Positions 1 through 12,263 are shown, numbered from the stretch's first letter. The stretch is 64,000 nt of DNA from Enoplolaimus lenunculus (GCA_030248215.1 JASANG010000102.1:163183-227182), one strand, 5' to 3'. Translations and numbers: made by a program. The notes: generated by a model from the letters alone, not told the origin.

Positions 1-90
1 TAGGCATAAACTCATTCTTACGCTTAGGTTTACGGTTAGGCTTAGGAATAAGCTTATAATACTGTTTCGCCCCTGTTCGTTACATTGGCC
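1..90. mobile_element. A1 MITE, right part
   Basis: TTAGGC-like hexamers are followed by the terminal sequence of family A1, ending in TTACATTGGCC at 90. The left part is cut by the window edge. Confidence 0.7.
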
Positions 91-748
91 AAATAAATTA
101 CGCGGAACAAAAAATAGTGCTCGTCTTGCCACTCAACCGCACCGTCCAAAATAAAATGCCCACTAATAAATTGTGATGGCATAGAGAACAATTAGTAAAG
201 GCGGTAATTTTTAAATTTCGCAATGAAAATTTGGCTCGGAGACATCTATCGATTCGTATGAAAATGTGGCCTTGGGACGCGTTTTGTTGCTGGGTGTGGG
301 ACAATTTTTATATGACAACGGCGTTTGGCGTGCAACGCCATTGGTAGGCTTTAAAATTGTCATCAAACTGTATGGCACAACCCTTAACCGTTCAATTTAT
401 AAAAGTGTTCATTGTACTCGCCACTGTTAAAATTCCAAAAATATCACCAACTAATATATTAAAGGCGACCATCAAAACAACTGCATAATTGTAGATTTTT
501 GTTCAAAAAAAAAACTGTTTAAAAATGAAATTATTCGTTTCAATGGAAGCGTCCCTCAAATTAACCAATTGGAGCAGAGGCTCGGACTCATGCGGGGGCT
601 CATTTTGGCCAACTAAAATTGTATTCGCGAATCCACTAATGACATGTTAAACATTTTATTAAGGGCTTCCCTCGGACATGTTTGGGCTGAGCACGACTAA
701 CCCAACGCCTGCCGTGGAAATTATCCAACTCGATTTTGACGTCTTTAC

Positions 749-907
749 CTTGCATCCAAGTATGTTTTCTTTCGAAAACGTTTCCAATCGATGAACTTCT
801 TTGAACGACAAATACGTCAATGCGACCGTCGACAGGATGGTAACAATGCTCAGGGCACAAGAACTGTACGCAATCAGACAATAGATTCGATTCTTTATAT
901 CAGCCAT
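749..907 (-). CDS. Cuticle collagen, first exon (partial gene)
   Basis: The first exon starts at ATG 907 and ends at 749, where the sequence reads AAG then a GTAAAG donor. It codes for 53 residues: a short hydrophilic start, a hydrophobic segment (IAYSSCALSIVTILSTVAL), then residues resembling the region ending in Cys-Lys. This order and spacing match the N-terminal domain of nematode cuticle collagens, which anchors procollagen in the membrane before cleavage and secretion to the cuticle. The Gly-X-Y part is not in this exon. No convincing second exon was found between 1 and 748, so the rest probably lies left of the window, beyond the A1 repeat at 1-90. Family call from pattern similarity; gene incomplete. 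Confidence 0.72.
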
Positions 908-975
908 TTATTTGATAAAATATTCGTCACAAATATTCGGTAGTTGAGATTTTACATGAATCTGGCCAATTGTGC

Positions 976-983
976 TATTTATA
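976..983 (-). promoter_or_regulatory. TATA box of the collagen gene
   Basis: On the minus strand the sequence reads GTATAAATAG about 70 bp upstream of the collagen ATG at 907. Position and sequence suit a TATA box with transcription starting near 945. Confidence 0.5.
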
Positions 984-2157
984 CGCAAAGCTCAATGAAG
1001 CAAGTTTGTACTGTTCAAATATGGTCGTCAAGTTTAACTAAACGACCGTACACGGGTTTTAAGCCTGTAATTAGTAATGTAATCGTTTGGAAATATATAT
1101 GTAGATATATATAAGGGGCGTCCGCAGAAAATTACATGTAGAGAGCGTCGAATTAGTTTGGGTGGACCCCTACAATTGCAATTCAAGATCGTTTGCTTTT
1201 AGACCGAGTCGATTAGGGGTTCACCGGCCAAATTTGGAGGGCACGGCCCCAATGCCTGCCGTGGGGACGCCCGAGCAAGATGAGCTGGCTACGCGCTTGA
1301 GATGCATACACAGCTTAAGATTAATACAACGAAATCATGTGTCACAGTCCCGATTGGCTGTGTGATTTTTTATTGTTATGCAAAACTTGCACTCACTTTG
1401 ACTAGAGTATTAACATATAAACTGGCTGAAAAAAACGCACCCACCACTACTGTTGCTATCAACAGACGTTACAACTTTGCCCCGTGTCATAGTTATCCTA
1501 ATTTCTTGCTCATACTAAAAAAGATAAATGATATTTTTATTACTTAACAATGAAACTTGATTAATATGTTACCTACTGGCGACACTTTAACACGTAAAAT
1601 GACATTTTTAAATTTGGCTGTTCAAACTAGCTGAAACCGAGCAGCAAAGTTTGACTCATTTGTTGACACTTAAACATGCATTTTGGTTGTAAGCACGACA
1701 GGGGGGCAGCAGACAACCAAGTGAACCTCACTTGTTTTTTTCAAAATACAGCACAACTTGTTTGTAGGCGTGTTAGCCGTTAGGGGTGTATAAGGGTCGG
1801 ATAGAGCATATTACCATACATTTGCTAGAAAGACTAAAAACATAGTCTTGCAAACTGCTTCCTCGCTACGGTCGCTTGCAAGACGAGGTCATCCTCTTAC
1901 GAAATGAAACCTTAGCTACGCCTCTACCCCTCAAGCATATCATCCCACGTCAATCTATAACCAAAATATATATATTGTCAAAACAGTTTGTGCAAGAGCT
2001 TGCGGAAAAATCAAAACATTTTAAATACTTGAAAAAGTGAAGTAAAATGAGGCCAAAACAACATAAAATTGTAAAATGAACAAGAAAACAATTTAATTTT
2101 ATAAATTTTGTAACGCTAAGATTAAAATGTTAAGAGAATATATAAGTATCAACCGAC
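984..2157. other. No gene recognised
   Basis: Upstream flank of the collagen gene. A GC-richer patch near 1195-1300 ends in a family-I-like GAGCTGGCTACG. Nothing convincingly coding was seen. Confidence 0.4.
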
Positions 2158-2344
2158 GGGACATTGAATAGAACCGGGTGTAAAACAGTAGTATAAACAT
2201 ATTTTTAAGCCTAAGCCTAGGCCTAAGCGTAAGAAGGAGCTGATACCTAAGCCGAAGCCTAAGCAAATATAAATAGTGTAAAGCTAAAAGTTACTCTATT
2301 ACAGTCCCGCAGAAAAACGTTTTGCCCATTATTTTGACAAGGCC
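2158..2344. mobile_element. A1 MITE
   Basis: Degenerate TIRs, internal CCTAAGCC hexamers and the conserved GCAGTCCCGCAGAAAAACG block before the right end. The right TIR reads GACAAGGCC. Confidence 0.7.
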
Positions 2345-2569
2345 CAGCTAGTACAGGATCATTCTCAGCCTAGAAAAGTCTACGTTCGCTCTCGTCTATA
2401 TGTTTAAAATTTGAATTTCTGAAAACCTCGACTTTCCAGGTATTACGATTGCCGACTAAAATTTGAATTAAATAACATAACATCACTCAAAGTGCTCGAA
2501 TTACAGCTTACCTAACCAAAATTGTGCAGAAAAATACTGTCTTTCAAATCATAGATTTGTAGTTTACTA

Positions 2570-2790
2570 CTATGATGGTCCGTAATCGCAAATGTGTGTA
2601 GCACTTATTATCAGTTGGCGATAGGTCTTGTAACTTTTGAACACGAAGAATTATGTCGCTCAAAATTTAGCACATTTTTGCATATGATTTGCTCTGCTAA
2701 TGTACGTATTTTGAGAGCAACAAATGAAACAGTGAGTTCGAAATCCTATCACTAACTAATGGTAATTGCGGTACACATTTGAAAATATGG
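2570..2790. repeat. Family M repeat
   Basis: The block GTGTGTAGCACTTATTATCA followed by a GTTGGCGATAGG-like stretch recurs at about 4310-4490 and 61600-61835. Inverted related ends suggest a MITE of roughly 230 bp. Confidence 0.5.
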
Positions 2791-3074
2791 GCAAAAAATG
2801 AACATACGCAATTAATATAAAAATTCAATAATGGGTGTTAGAGAAAAATTGGCAAATACGACCTAAACTCGGTTTAGCAACACAAATCGCAACGCGCACT
2901 GGTAACATGTTATTATCTGTTCAAAACGTTCAAAGTATTTAAGTCCTGTCTGATGAGATATGAAGCCTAAAGACAATATAAGTGTACTACTGCACAGCTA
3001 CAACTCATTTTTATGAGTTAAACGCACCAAAAAATAAATTTTCTAAAACTCTAAACGATTTCACTACTGAAATT

Positions 3075-3300
3075 GTCGGAAACTCGGCATAAATTCTACC
3101 GGAGCCGGAGCAGGAGCGAGCCAGAGGTTTATTTTCTGCCGAAGCCGGAGTCGGAGGCAGACTTCCGGTTGTAGCTTGCTGTATACTAGGGTTCCAATGG
3201 AACTAAATTTTGCCGTAACAGGAACAAGAACAGGAATTGAATCTCTTTGCCGGAACCGGAACAGGAACTGGAACCGGAATTTGAAATAATTTTCGACACC
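3075..3300. repeat. Family E/F remnants
   Basis: Runs of CCGGAGCCGGAG and CCGGAACCGGAACAGG match the better preserved E element at 55446-55828 and the F element at 51343-52252. Both ends are eroded. Confidence 0.45.
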
Positions 3301-3747
3301 GAATTACTGTTGGACATTTTAGAAAATTTGCCAAAAAAATTCGTTACGTGAATTTCTAGCTATTTCATCACCAAATTTTGCGCAAACGCGTCAGAGACTG
3401 TTTATTCGCAAAATTGAACTAATTGCAAAAAGTCATTTCAAAATCACAGTATTTTTAATGTCAAAGGTTCCAGTATTTAAATTATTATGCAAATTTGCCA
3501 CAAAACCGTAAAATTGCGGTTCCTGCATCTTTGAATGCATGAACCCGAACAGAAACAGGAATTGAATTTTTGCAGGAATCCTGGTTGAACCCTGCTGTAT
3601 ACATTTGAGATGTATATTACAACAACCAGAATATGCTACAACCACATCTTTTAAATCCAGAAATCATTTAACCAGCTTCATAATGAGTTTGTGAACAAAT
3701 GTTGAAATATAATTGCCAAAAAAAACGTAAACAGCTTGTGTTTCAGT

Positions 3748-4138
3748 TAGCACGGCGCTATATCTACGTTGGACGACGCAGTGTGCCGCCTTCCATCACA
3801 GTGCGTCACCGGAAGTCATCGTGTGCGGTATCGTACTCGAGCAATGCACGTACAATACCACAAGGTGACTTACGGTGACGGAATGCAGCGTACTGCGTCG
3901 TATGATTGTGCGTACAATACCCCACAATGACGACCGGTGACGCACAGTGACGTATGATGACGACCGGTGACGCACAGTGACGTATGATGACGACCGGTGA
4001 CGCACAGTGACGTATGATGACGACCGGTGACGCACAGTGACGTATGATGACGACCGGTGACGCACAGTGACGTATGATGACGACCGGTGACGCACAATGA
4101 CGTAAGATGACGATCGGTGCCACGGGTCAAGAGTAGCG
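3748..4138. mobile_element. Family D MITE with internal tandem array
   Basis: Ends resemble the D element at 36249-36427 (GCGCTATA start, GTAGCG end), and GTGACGGA/GTACG motifs fill the body. A 30 bp unit inside has been amplified (separate entry). Confidence 0.55.
3929..4118. repeat. 30 bp tandem repeat, about six units
   Basis: The unit begins GACGACCGGTGACGCACAGT and ends GACGTATGAT. The first five units are nearly identical and the last has drifted. Because 30 is a multiple of 3, several frames stay open across it; those frames are not genes. Confidence 0.9.
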
Positions 4139-4309
4139 TCTTCCTAACGGCAGAAAATAGACCGCTTTACATTTTTAAATTCCAAAATGTAACAGTCTAT
4201 TATACTGTTACTAAATTTTATAGTTTATTTGTAAACCCTAGACAAACAATAGGGGTAAAAAAATAATCATAGTTATCGTAAATAGCAAAGTTAGCACAGC
4301 TAATCCAGC

Positions 4310-4490
4310 TTAAAAGTCTGTATTGCAAAATTTCAGAGAGTTATGTATAGCATTTATCATCAGTTAGCGATAAGTTTCGAACAGGACTACTATAAGTGTA
4401 CTACGTTTTTTCACAAAATAATTGAAACCTGGAAAATCATTTTTATAAGCGGCAGCGTAACTGGCGATAGTTGCTGGACAGAGTTTGAAA
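4310..4490. repeat. Family M repeat
   Basis: Contains the TAGCATTTATCATCAGTTAG block and a matching far end (TAACTGGCGATAGTTGCTGG) of the M family. Confidence 0.45.
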
Positions 4491-4804
4491 TTTGTCCGCC
4501 CTTTGTAAACATGTTTCAAGAATTACAAGCATGTTCATACTGTCCCCTGTGTCAAAAAAGACATTTTTTTCGAAAAATTCTGTCCCCCGGACAATTTTTA
4601 TTAAGAAATTTCTGTCCACCTCTAAAAATCTCTGTCCTCTTTAAAATCCACCAGCTCTAACTGCTATTTTATTTCATGCAGTTAGTCATGTGCTTACTTT
4701 GAGATAGAATAATAAGCAGAAAGATGAGAAATTTTGAAGATATTTACGAATTCCTTAAAACAAGCATTTATCCATAATATAAATGGAAAGAATAACATGC
4801 ATCA

Positions 4805-5000
4805 TTGTCGAGAGAGCAAAAGACTAAGCGGGCACTAAGGCGAACGGCGCAAGACTTTGAACTTAGGAATGGTATGATTTATCATAAGTCCACAAAGGGT
4901 ATAAAACGTGTGATACTAACAATAAAAAGACCTTGCAAGATTATGCCATCCCGTGTTGAATTTCTAGCTACACCCACGTTGGGTCATACTTGTTGGCAAT
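4805..5000 (+). pseudogene. Possible integrase zinc-binding (H2C2) region, fossil
   Basis: A short plus-strand stretch reads FELRNGMIYHKSTKGIKRVI. This resembles the segment before the H2C2 zinc-binding region of retrotransposon-type integrases and KRBA2-like domesticated relatives. It stands alone, without LTRs or other element parts nearby, and looks broken and old. Short similarity only, from memory, so weak. Confidence 0.25.
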
Positions 5001-5427
5001 TTACACAAAGATATCATGTTTGCATCTTTTTTAAAATATATTTTTTGTTCATCCGTACAAGTGGCAACAGAAGTTCACACCCATACAAACTATTAAACCA
5101 GTGTTTGCCTCGCCAATATATTTTTTGAAGTGGCTTTTTTTTGATAAAATTTGTTTTCAAACACTTAAAATTGTTACTTTTTGACACAACGTTTAAGTAC
5201 GTTTGACAGCTTCAAATATTTCATTGAGATCCGTGTCATAAATTAAAGCCAAAAGCAAAACGATACAACTTTATTCATAATGACATTTTACACCCTGTTA
5301 TATCACTTTTTGGTACAAAAAACAACAAATTGTAAACAGCGACGTTTGAATTCGCGGTGTACTGAAACGTTTTCAAAAAGCAACACTGGACGTTCGAATC
5401 GAAATATTTTTTATCCCGTACGGATCC

Positions 5428-5592
5428 GTAGCTAGAAGGGGAGTAAGGCGGGGCTCAGCCGCCCTGGAACAATTTCCCGCCCCGTCCAGAAATTTTCAAC
5501 CTTGCCTTGTAAGCTATCAAAAACCCTTGTCTTCTCCTCATAAACAGTTTTTAGCTCAGTCTTGTATGATGAGCTGGCTACGGCATGGTCAC
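5428..5592. mobile_element. Family I MITE (inverted orientation)
   Basis: Ends CCGTAGCTAG and GAGCTGGCTACGG; the middle reads TTTTCAACCTTGCCTTGTAA, as in the other I copies. Compare 29101-29272. Confidence 0.65.
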
Positions 5593-5739
5593 GTAGAAGC
5601 ACTGCTGATTAATCGCCAACGATGTCAGGGGTGCAGCAACTGATCCAAATACGAGCGGGGTGCATAAAATATGCAAAATTTCACGGTGGAAAAAACTTCT
5701 AAGAAACATGAGCGAGATATCAAATGCAATTTCAATAAT

Positions 5740-5907
5740 GGGTCAATGTAAACAGGGGCGGAACAGTATTATGAGCATCGTTCTAAGCTTAAGCCAAATC
5801 CAAAGCGTACGACAAGCATATTCCTAAGCCTAATCGTATTAAGACTAAGCCTAAGTCAAGCAAAAAAATTAAATGTAAACGTTCCACCACTGATCTTTAC
5901 ATGGGCC
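5740..5907. mobile_element. A1 MITE
   Basis: Left end GGTCAATGTAAACAGGGGCG, hexamer core, right end TGATCTTTACATGGGCC. One of the cleaner A1 TIR pairs. Confidence 0.85.
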
Positions 5908-6258
5908 TAATGATACAGATATACACTTTTATAAAATTTTCATTTCTCATGGTATGCAAAATTTTCAAGCTCCCGAAATAAAACGAACCAGCCCATCTCG
6001 AAACTACTTCGCTGCAATGCGTCAATGAACGGTGTTTTCATTACGTTTAAAGGTTAATGCATTTAGTGGTTTGCAAGAAGCCTTAGGGAACGTAGCCCCA
6101 TATCAGAAATTAAAGGTATAATTTTAAGGTTATGGTGTGCAATTCGTGAATTTTAGCAAACAGTTTGAAAATTACCACGCTCTTGGTAAGACTATGCCTG
6201 TCCAATGACATACCGCAGTTAAATTGTTTGTTTTCTTAAGTCACGTCTTTAAAAATTA

Positions 6259-6823
6259 GGCCAATGTATAGAACAAGGCCGTTACAGTAGTATAAACCTG
6301 TGACGCCTAAGCCTAAGCCGAAGCCAAAGCATAAGCCTAATCGTAAGCAAAAAATTACTGTTGTGACCCGAATAAGAGGGGGTAACAAGAAGGGGTCTCC
6401 ATTTTTAGTCCCAATCAATAGGATTCCGTATCCCTAATAAGATCCTTAAAACGGATAAAGTCCCTAAATCCTAATAGAGTCCATAAATGTCAATTTTCCC
6501 AAATTGTAGTGGATCAATGACTCCAGCACGAAATACAGTTGAGCTTGAAACTTTAAAGCATACTCAGTTTTGAGAGTACATCCGTAAGTATAACCTTGCA
6601 TTATCGCTCAAGGTTTTGATACAAGACAAATAAACGTCTAATTCAACGAATAGTTGCAATACCGAATATATATCAGTAACGAAGGATGGTTTAAAAATAA
6701 ATAACAGTCCGTAAATAAACATCAGTACCCCCTCTTTTTCGGGTCACTACAGTAGTCTAAAGCATAAGCTTACTCTATTGCAGTGTATAGAAAAACGTTC
6801 CGCCCCTGATGTTTACATGGGCC
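6259..6823. mobile_element. A1 MITE split by a B MITE
   Basis: The left half (6259-6355) and right half (6755-6823) of A1 flank a complete B element. The A1 reading AAAAATTA|GTCTAAAGC is restored by removing B together with one TA, so A1 was here first. Confidence 0.85.
6356..6754. mobile_element. B MITE inserted in A1
   Basis: Starts TACTGTTGTGACCCGAATAA, ends GGGTCACTACAGTA, and is flanked by duplicated TA. TIR and TA target fit a Tc1/mariner-type non-autonomous element. There is no transposase frame. Confidence 0.88.
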
Positions 6824-6975
6824 AAATTTTGAAACTCTATGCAACACATAAGAAAAAAATAAAACGAATTTTGAACTATCACAATATTGTAATTTTTTTA
6901 ACAGAACCTAAACAACAAACCTGTTTACGGAGTCAGTTTTAGTATTTGAAATAAATCGGTTATTATATACACATC

Positions 6976-7310
6976 TTTGGTTTAACCAAGAGTTCATGAT
7001 ACAAAAGTGTGCAACTCTTGGGTTCCGCGTATGACAAATGTTGCCCAGCACGCGTTGCGTTTTGACCGACGCCCCATATTCAGAGGGCGGTACAATTTGT
7101 GCGAACCATGGTACCGTATGTATCCGGCATCAAAAATACTACGCTGAAAATTTAATTTAGGGTTATTGCATGTCGCAGCGGCTCCCCTCTAAACAACTGG
7201 AGTCGACCAAAAACGCAACACCTGGTGGTACATTTTCTACCATACGAAACCGCAAGAGTTGCATACTCTTGTATCATGCACTCTTGATTCAACCTTGGGT
7301 AGGTATGCAG
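6976..7310. mobile_element. Family J MITE
   Basis: Inverted ends: the left contains CAAGAGTTCATGATACAAAA and the right contains the complement of CAAGAGTGCATGATACAAGA. The middle holds GCGTTGCGTTTT and GCGAACCATGG blocks that recur at 47225-47385. Confidence 0.6.
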
Positions 7311-7457
7311 GTTTCGATTCCAAGTGCACGCATGCGAGAACAACATTTTGTATCAGAGCAAAAATTGCGTTTGGTTCCTGCGATATTTCATCCGCATTCT
7401 CTCTGTAGTGTCCAGTGAAACTAATACGGCATTGTTTCATTGTTACACTTGCCAGGG

Positions 7458-7530
7458 TACAATGGAAACGGCACTTGCATCCCAGGAATTTATTGACCAG
7501 AGTGCCCCAAACATGGAGAAATTTCTGTGA
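7458..7530 (+). CDS. Coding-like fragment, unrecognised
   Basis: After a TTACACTTGCCAG acceptor-like site, the frame reads GTMETALASQEFIDQSAPN and ends at TGA 7530. A second frame also stays open to an AG|GTACGA donor-like site near 7568. Composition looks coding but no family is recognised and no partner exon was found. Confidence 0.2.
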
Positions 7531-7639
7531 AATTGGGCCCGCGAAGCTCAGCAGCAGTCGGTTTAAAAGGTACGAAGTGATACTTTAAGCAAAGCCACAG
7601 CAGGCCGTAGCCAAATCACGTTGATAAGAGAAAAGAGTT

Positions 7640-7770
7640 AAACATTTGTCACGAGCTGCCCACAAAGATACTCATTGACTTTACAAGCAAGGTAGACAAC
7701 TATCTAGGGGTGGGCAAAATTCTTCCAGAGGAGGGGTTAACCTGCCCATGACCCCCACAAAGTTTGTTCA
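7640..7770. repeat. Family I remnant
   Basis: Contains TTTACAAGCAAGGTAGA and AGGGGTGGGCAAAATTCTTC, matching the middle of I elements; the ends are lost. Confidence 0.45.
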
Positions 7771-8556
7771 CGACAACATTTTTTACTGTATAATAATTAA
7801 TTCGAAGACAACTTTGTTTGATTTAAGATTGATCAGTAAAACTTACAACACTGTCATGTAGATACATTGAAAATATCATATTTTTCCTTAATGGTCTAAC
7901 CTTTTTTCTTGGCTTCAGATTTCAGTTAAGCACCCACTCTTTAAATATTAACCAACAACTTTACCCCAGACGACTAACTGTCTGTATTTGTTGAGTCCCA
8001 GATAAGCATAAATGATAAACACTTGGTAAAAGTGCAAGGTTTTCGGTTTATCATCTTGTAGAAGATAGTCTGGCGGTCGAATCAAATGTGGACAGCAAAT
8101 CCATACCCTCGAACAGGAATCAAAACCAAAATGCCGTATTAAGATTTAATTCTAAATATATTGCGTTCAGCCTCTCGTTCAGTTCGCTCGCGAGTTTTGG
8201 TTTCCATCATTGCGCGACCCCTCTGATAAATGTCTGGATCCACTGTAGACTGTTGTATTTTTAATTGTGTTACGTCGTTTCGTTTCGCTCTGATAAATTT
8301 AAACGCAGAGCGCAGTAAAATGTTTAAAAATTAATTTAAAATTGTTGTTGTCAAAAGTGTGTAAACACCTTGGATACATCTTTATTTAACTGCCGAGTAA
8401 ATTTTGTCTACTCATGTTTTAAGCGTTTGCAAACGACTTTTTTGTAGTATTTGAATTTTTTTTAGTAAACAACTGCAATAAAATAACATTTAAAAAACGA
8501 TGATAGTGTTAAATTTTAGGCAAAATTTACCAGCTAGGCTAAGAAATCTCAGACAA
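7771..8556. other. No gene recognised
   Basis: AT-rich sequence with no frame, splice pair or repeat that I could place. Confidence 0.4.
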
Positions 8557-8625
8557 TGTAACACAACAGGGGTGGAACAGTGTTATAAGCATATTCCTAA
8601 GCCTAAGCGTAAGCATAAAATTTGA
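8557..8625. repeat. A1 fragment
   Basis: Left TIR-like ACAACAGGGGTGGAACAG followed by a short run of CCTAAGCC hexamers. The right half is missing. Confidence 0.6.
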
Positions 8626-9540
8626 GGGCAAGTTCAATATTACAGTTGGACTCGAAGTACATCACACTTTAATAAAATGAGTACTTTTACCCATAGTAAG
8701 CACTAGGGGACACGTACTTTTGTTACGAGAACAGTTTGAAAACAATTTGCTAACGGTTCCATACCAGCGGAGCAGTTGTGGAAAAATCATACAAATTCCA
8801 CAATATCATGCGTACACCAGGTGACTTTTGAGTGAGTAGTTTGCAGCGCACTAAAGCTTTTTTGGTTCAAGTACGCTGCACATTGAAGCTTTATCGGAAG
8901 CTTTAAACAAAAGATACATATAACAAATATATACTCTCGAAAAACTTAAACATAAATTATAGCTTGTCAAGCTTAAAACTAGAATTGTAATTTAACTTTT
9001 TGACTAATATTTTGTTAAAATAAACATGTGCAGCATAGAAATTATGTCAATATAAAAATTCGTTAGCTCAAACTAAAAAATGTTAAACTCATTTTTCACA
9101 TATTTTTAGTTTAAGCTAAACTTTATGAATTTAAGAATTTAGCCAGCAAACAACTGGAAACTTGTAACGGGGTTGCGGATTTATCATTTGCGGCCGCAAT
9201 ATACATTAGAACTGCAAAACATTATAAACAATTTGCCACAGCGAAAAGTTTTTTATGTTGTAATCTGACAAGAGGCGACTGCCCTTCGCTTGTTCATCCT
9301 CCCTGCTGGTTGAAGCTAAAGATTAAGGTTTTCATTGAAGCAAAACTTTGATGAGAACTCGTCGAGTAAAATAGCAGAACACATTGTCAAAAACTTCAGT
9401 TTAAAAAAATGTAAAACGTGTTCAAATCAAAACCGAAATTTTTTATGGCCATACTCATCTGTTACATAATAAGTTTTAAGGCTATTTTTAATAACTTAAA
9501 ATACCTCTATTTCCCCTAACTCTCATTCAAAACCGTAAGA
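8626..9540. other. No gene recognised
   Basis: AT-rich. It holds one inverted pair near 9060-9130 (GTTAGCTCAAACTAAAAAAT and its near complement). Similar TTAAACT-rich sequence lies at 50650-51010. Confidence 0.4.
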
Positions 9541-9546
9541 GACGCA

Positions 9547-9735
9547 CAGGGGCGGAGTCAGAAATTTTGGCCACGCTGACGAAAGTCATGAAACGCAATT
9601 TTTACTGCATGCTATATATGTGCCAATTTTCTTGGTAGGAAATTGTAAGACAGGAACCCTACCATCATATCATAAAAAATATTCTGACGGCGGCGGGCCG
9701 TACTTTCGCTCCGCCTTCTCTGGATCTGCTAGTAC
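9547..9735. repeat. Family O repeat
   Basis: Shares the CTGCATGCTATATATGTGCC and CAATTTTC blocks with inverted and direct copies at 10162-10345 and 29565-29740. Probable MITE of about 180 bp. Confidence 0.5.
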
Positions 9736-10161
9736 GCCTTCACTATGCTTTATGATGGTGCATGCTGCCGTTTGCCGTTTCACGCCGCCACGGTCCACAA
9801 ATTCACTTAAATTTTTTTAAAAGCGACTTGGAGATGTGTAAAGTTTTCAAAAAACTATAAATGTTTTGCAACACACAATGTGACAAGTTATAAAATTTAT
9901 AAAATTGGAATTTTAATACAAGATTTCCGCATCAAACTGTAATCTTTGAACGCTTTCTGAAAATTCATTCAATAAAAAATGTCCGCAAATTTGTAAAAAA
10001 TACATTTCAGAAACGTATTAACGACGAAAAAGATCGTTTGTGATAAATTTTGTTGATATTTTTTGTTGGCAACAAGAGTAAAACTTGCAAAACTGTTTCC
10101 TCATCGTCGTAGCAAATGTGTCACATTTGATCGCTTTCAAGTATATTTTGAATTGCTGGCA

Positions 10162-10345
10162 TTAGCGGCACCTGACTGCCCCCCGGCAGAAAAGTATTTG
10201 TGATAAAATGATAAGGTCCGTTCGTTACAATTTTCGCCGACAGAAAATTGATACATACATAGCATACAACAAAAATTGAGTTTTATAACGTTTGTCAGCC
10301 CGCTCCGAAGGCGTTAGAAATTTCTGGATCCGTCGCTGATTGCTG
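10162..10345. repeat. Family O repeat, inverted
   Basis: Reverse-complement relative of 9547-9735, with the mirrored AATTTTC...TACATACATAGCATACA block. Confidence 0.5.
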
Positions 10346-10456
10346 GAGATGTTACATAATATGGTTAACAAAATTGTGGTTACTCGGTATTCACTTCCGA
10401 TGCCATAATGCTAATCAAATCGTAAATTTGTAAGAAAATCTATTCTAAACTTATAA

Positions 10457-10606
10457 ACAGGACGGATGGTAAATATAGCGGAAACAGGAACGGATAGGGA
10501 TCAAAACATACAATATTTAACAGGATTTCTGGTATTTATAAAACGGACGCAGAAACGAGCATTGATTTTAACCAGAAACGGAAACAGATATCAGGTTACA
10601 CCCTGA
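10457..10606. mobile_element. Family C MITE, short copy
   Basis: Begins near CAGGACGGATGGTAAATATA and ends TTACACCCTG, with GGAAAC-rich arms typical of family C. Confidence 0.55.
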
Positions 10607-10650
10607 CTGCAAAATCCTAAACCAGCTTCAAAAATACACTGGTTCTGGCA

Positions 10651-10816
10651 CGTAGCCAAGGCGGGGGCAGGGGATACTCAGCACCCCCTGGAAAACTTTT
10701 AGCCCCCAGCTCAAAATTCTCAACCTTGCGTGTAAGTCAACGAATACCTTTGCGCGCGTTTTCTCAAAAGTTTCCAAGTGCCTCGCTCTGGCAAGGCGAG
10801 CTTGCTACGGACCTGC
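10651..10816. mobile_element. Family I MITE (inverted)
   Basis: GCACGTAGCCAAG start, CTCAACCTTGCGTGTAAG middle and GAGCTTGCTACGG end. Confidence 0.6.
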
Positions 10817-11098
10817 AATCGTGGATCGTTTCAATTTCACAAAATTTTAGGCAAAAGTTTAAAGCCGAATCAAGGCAGTTTTATACTAACAGCATAACGA
10901 CTAAATAAACTAATATTGCGAGCACCTAAACATTACTGACAGTAATATTTTTCCTTAACTAAACTGCATTTTGTAAAAATGCCTACACCGGACCAAAATG
11001 TTTCAAACAATTTAATCATTTCACGCTTGTCTGTATGTCGTCGAGACTTGGGCAATAATTTTGATTGAATTATTATTATTGCAATAAAAATATTTTTA

Positions 11099-11774
11099 CC
11101 CCAAAAAGTACATTTTCGTGCAGCATTTGGTTTGATACGTAGCTTCTTGGTTAAAATTGCTAACAGCCAAAACCGAGGTTAATTAATACCCCAAAAAGTA
11201 CATTTTCGTGCAATATTTGGTTTGAAACGTAGCTTCTTGTGATAGACAGTTAAATTGCTAACAGCCAAAACCGAGGTTAATTATTAATACTGGTAAATTA
11301 CTTCGCGGAATGAAGTAAGCGTATTGCTAGAAAGTAACCCAAAAAGTACATTTTCGTGCAATATTTGGTTTGAAACGTAGCTTCTTGTGATAGACAGTTA
11401 AAATTGCTAACAGCCAAAACCGAGGTTAATTAATACTTGTAAATTATTTCGCGGAATGAAGTAAGCGTATTGCTAGAAAGTACCCCAAAAAGTACATTTT
11501 CGTGCAATATTTGGTTTGAAACGTAGCTTCTTGTGATAGACAGTTAAAATTGCTAACAGCCAAAACCGAGGTTAATTAATACTGGTAAATTATTTCGCGG
11601 AATGAAGTAAGCGTATTGCTAGAAAGTACCCCAAAAAGTACATTTTCGTGCAATATTTGGTTTGAAACGTAGCTTCTTGTGATAGACAGTGAAAATTGCT
11701 AACAGCCAAAACCGAGGTTAATTAATACTGGTAAATTATTTCGCGGAATGAAGTAAGCGTATTGCTAGAAAGTG
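11099..11774. repeat. 146 bp tandem array, about five units
   Basis: Units begin CCCCAAAAAGTACATTTTCG at 11099, 11189, 11338, 11483 and 11629. The first is shortened to 90 bp; the later ones are 145-148 bp and nearly identical. No coding frame runs through. Confidence 0.9.
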
Positions 11775-11959
11775 ATATAACAATTTTGCAGTGAAGATTC
11801 CTTGTGAACGCAATAGCAAAAATGTTATATGTATAACGCGGTTTTGTTATATATATTGAGTAGACAGCTATAGTTACCGCATCGGCGAACAGTTTAAAAC
11901 TGTTCGTCCACACTTTGCGTAATGCGCAAAAGTGTTAGTGAATGTATAAAATGTGTATT

Positions 11960-12070
11960 CAAGTTTTCTTGAACAATTCCGTCTATGTGCTATGAAAAGC
12001 AAAGTATGTTCAAAATTCGCTCCAATTACGTGTGTGAGGCGTTCCAACTTTATTTAATCTAGATAAATTG
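11960..12070. repeat. Family Q repeat
   Basis: Contains ACGTGTGTGAGGCGTTCCAA before a TTTAATCTAGATAAA-like end, plus GTCTATGTGCTATGAAAAGC matching the copy at 31770-31920. One of at least six family Q sites. Confidence 0.55.
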
Positions 12071-12263
12071 CGCGATCTTTGTGGCACAAAAGTATTTCGT
12101 ATATTTAGATATTCAGATTTGTCATTCCAGTCGAATATACATACATGTATACATATTCGGCTATCTGGTGTTCATCTATTCATTTCAGTAAATCTAACCT
12201 TTCGCTTATGTTTTGGCATCGAGAGAATGAGTATACGTTGAAATACGACTGTATACAAAAATT

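Noticed and set aside
1162-1365. 67-codon plus-strand frame in a GC-richer patch.
   Set aside because: No splice partners or homology, and its end resembles a family I terminus.
3796-4130. Three overlapping minus-strand frames of 86-105 codons with repeating Arg-His-Ser or Val-Ile-Ile patterns.
   Set aside because: They are produced by the 30 bp tandem repeat, which keeps every frame open; no start context or homology.
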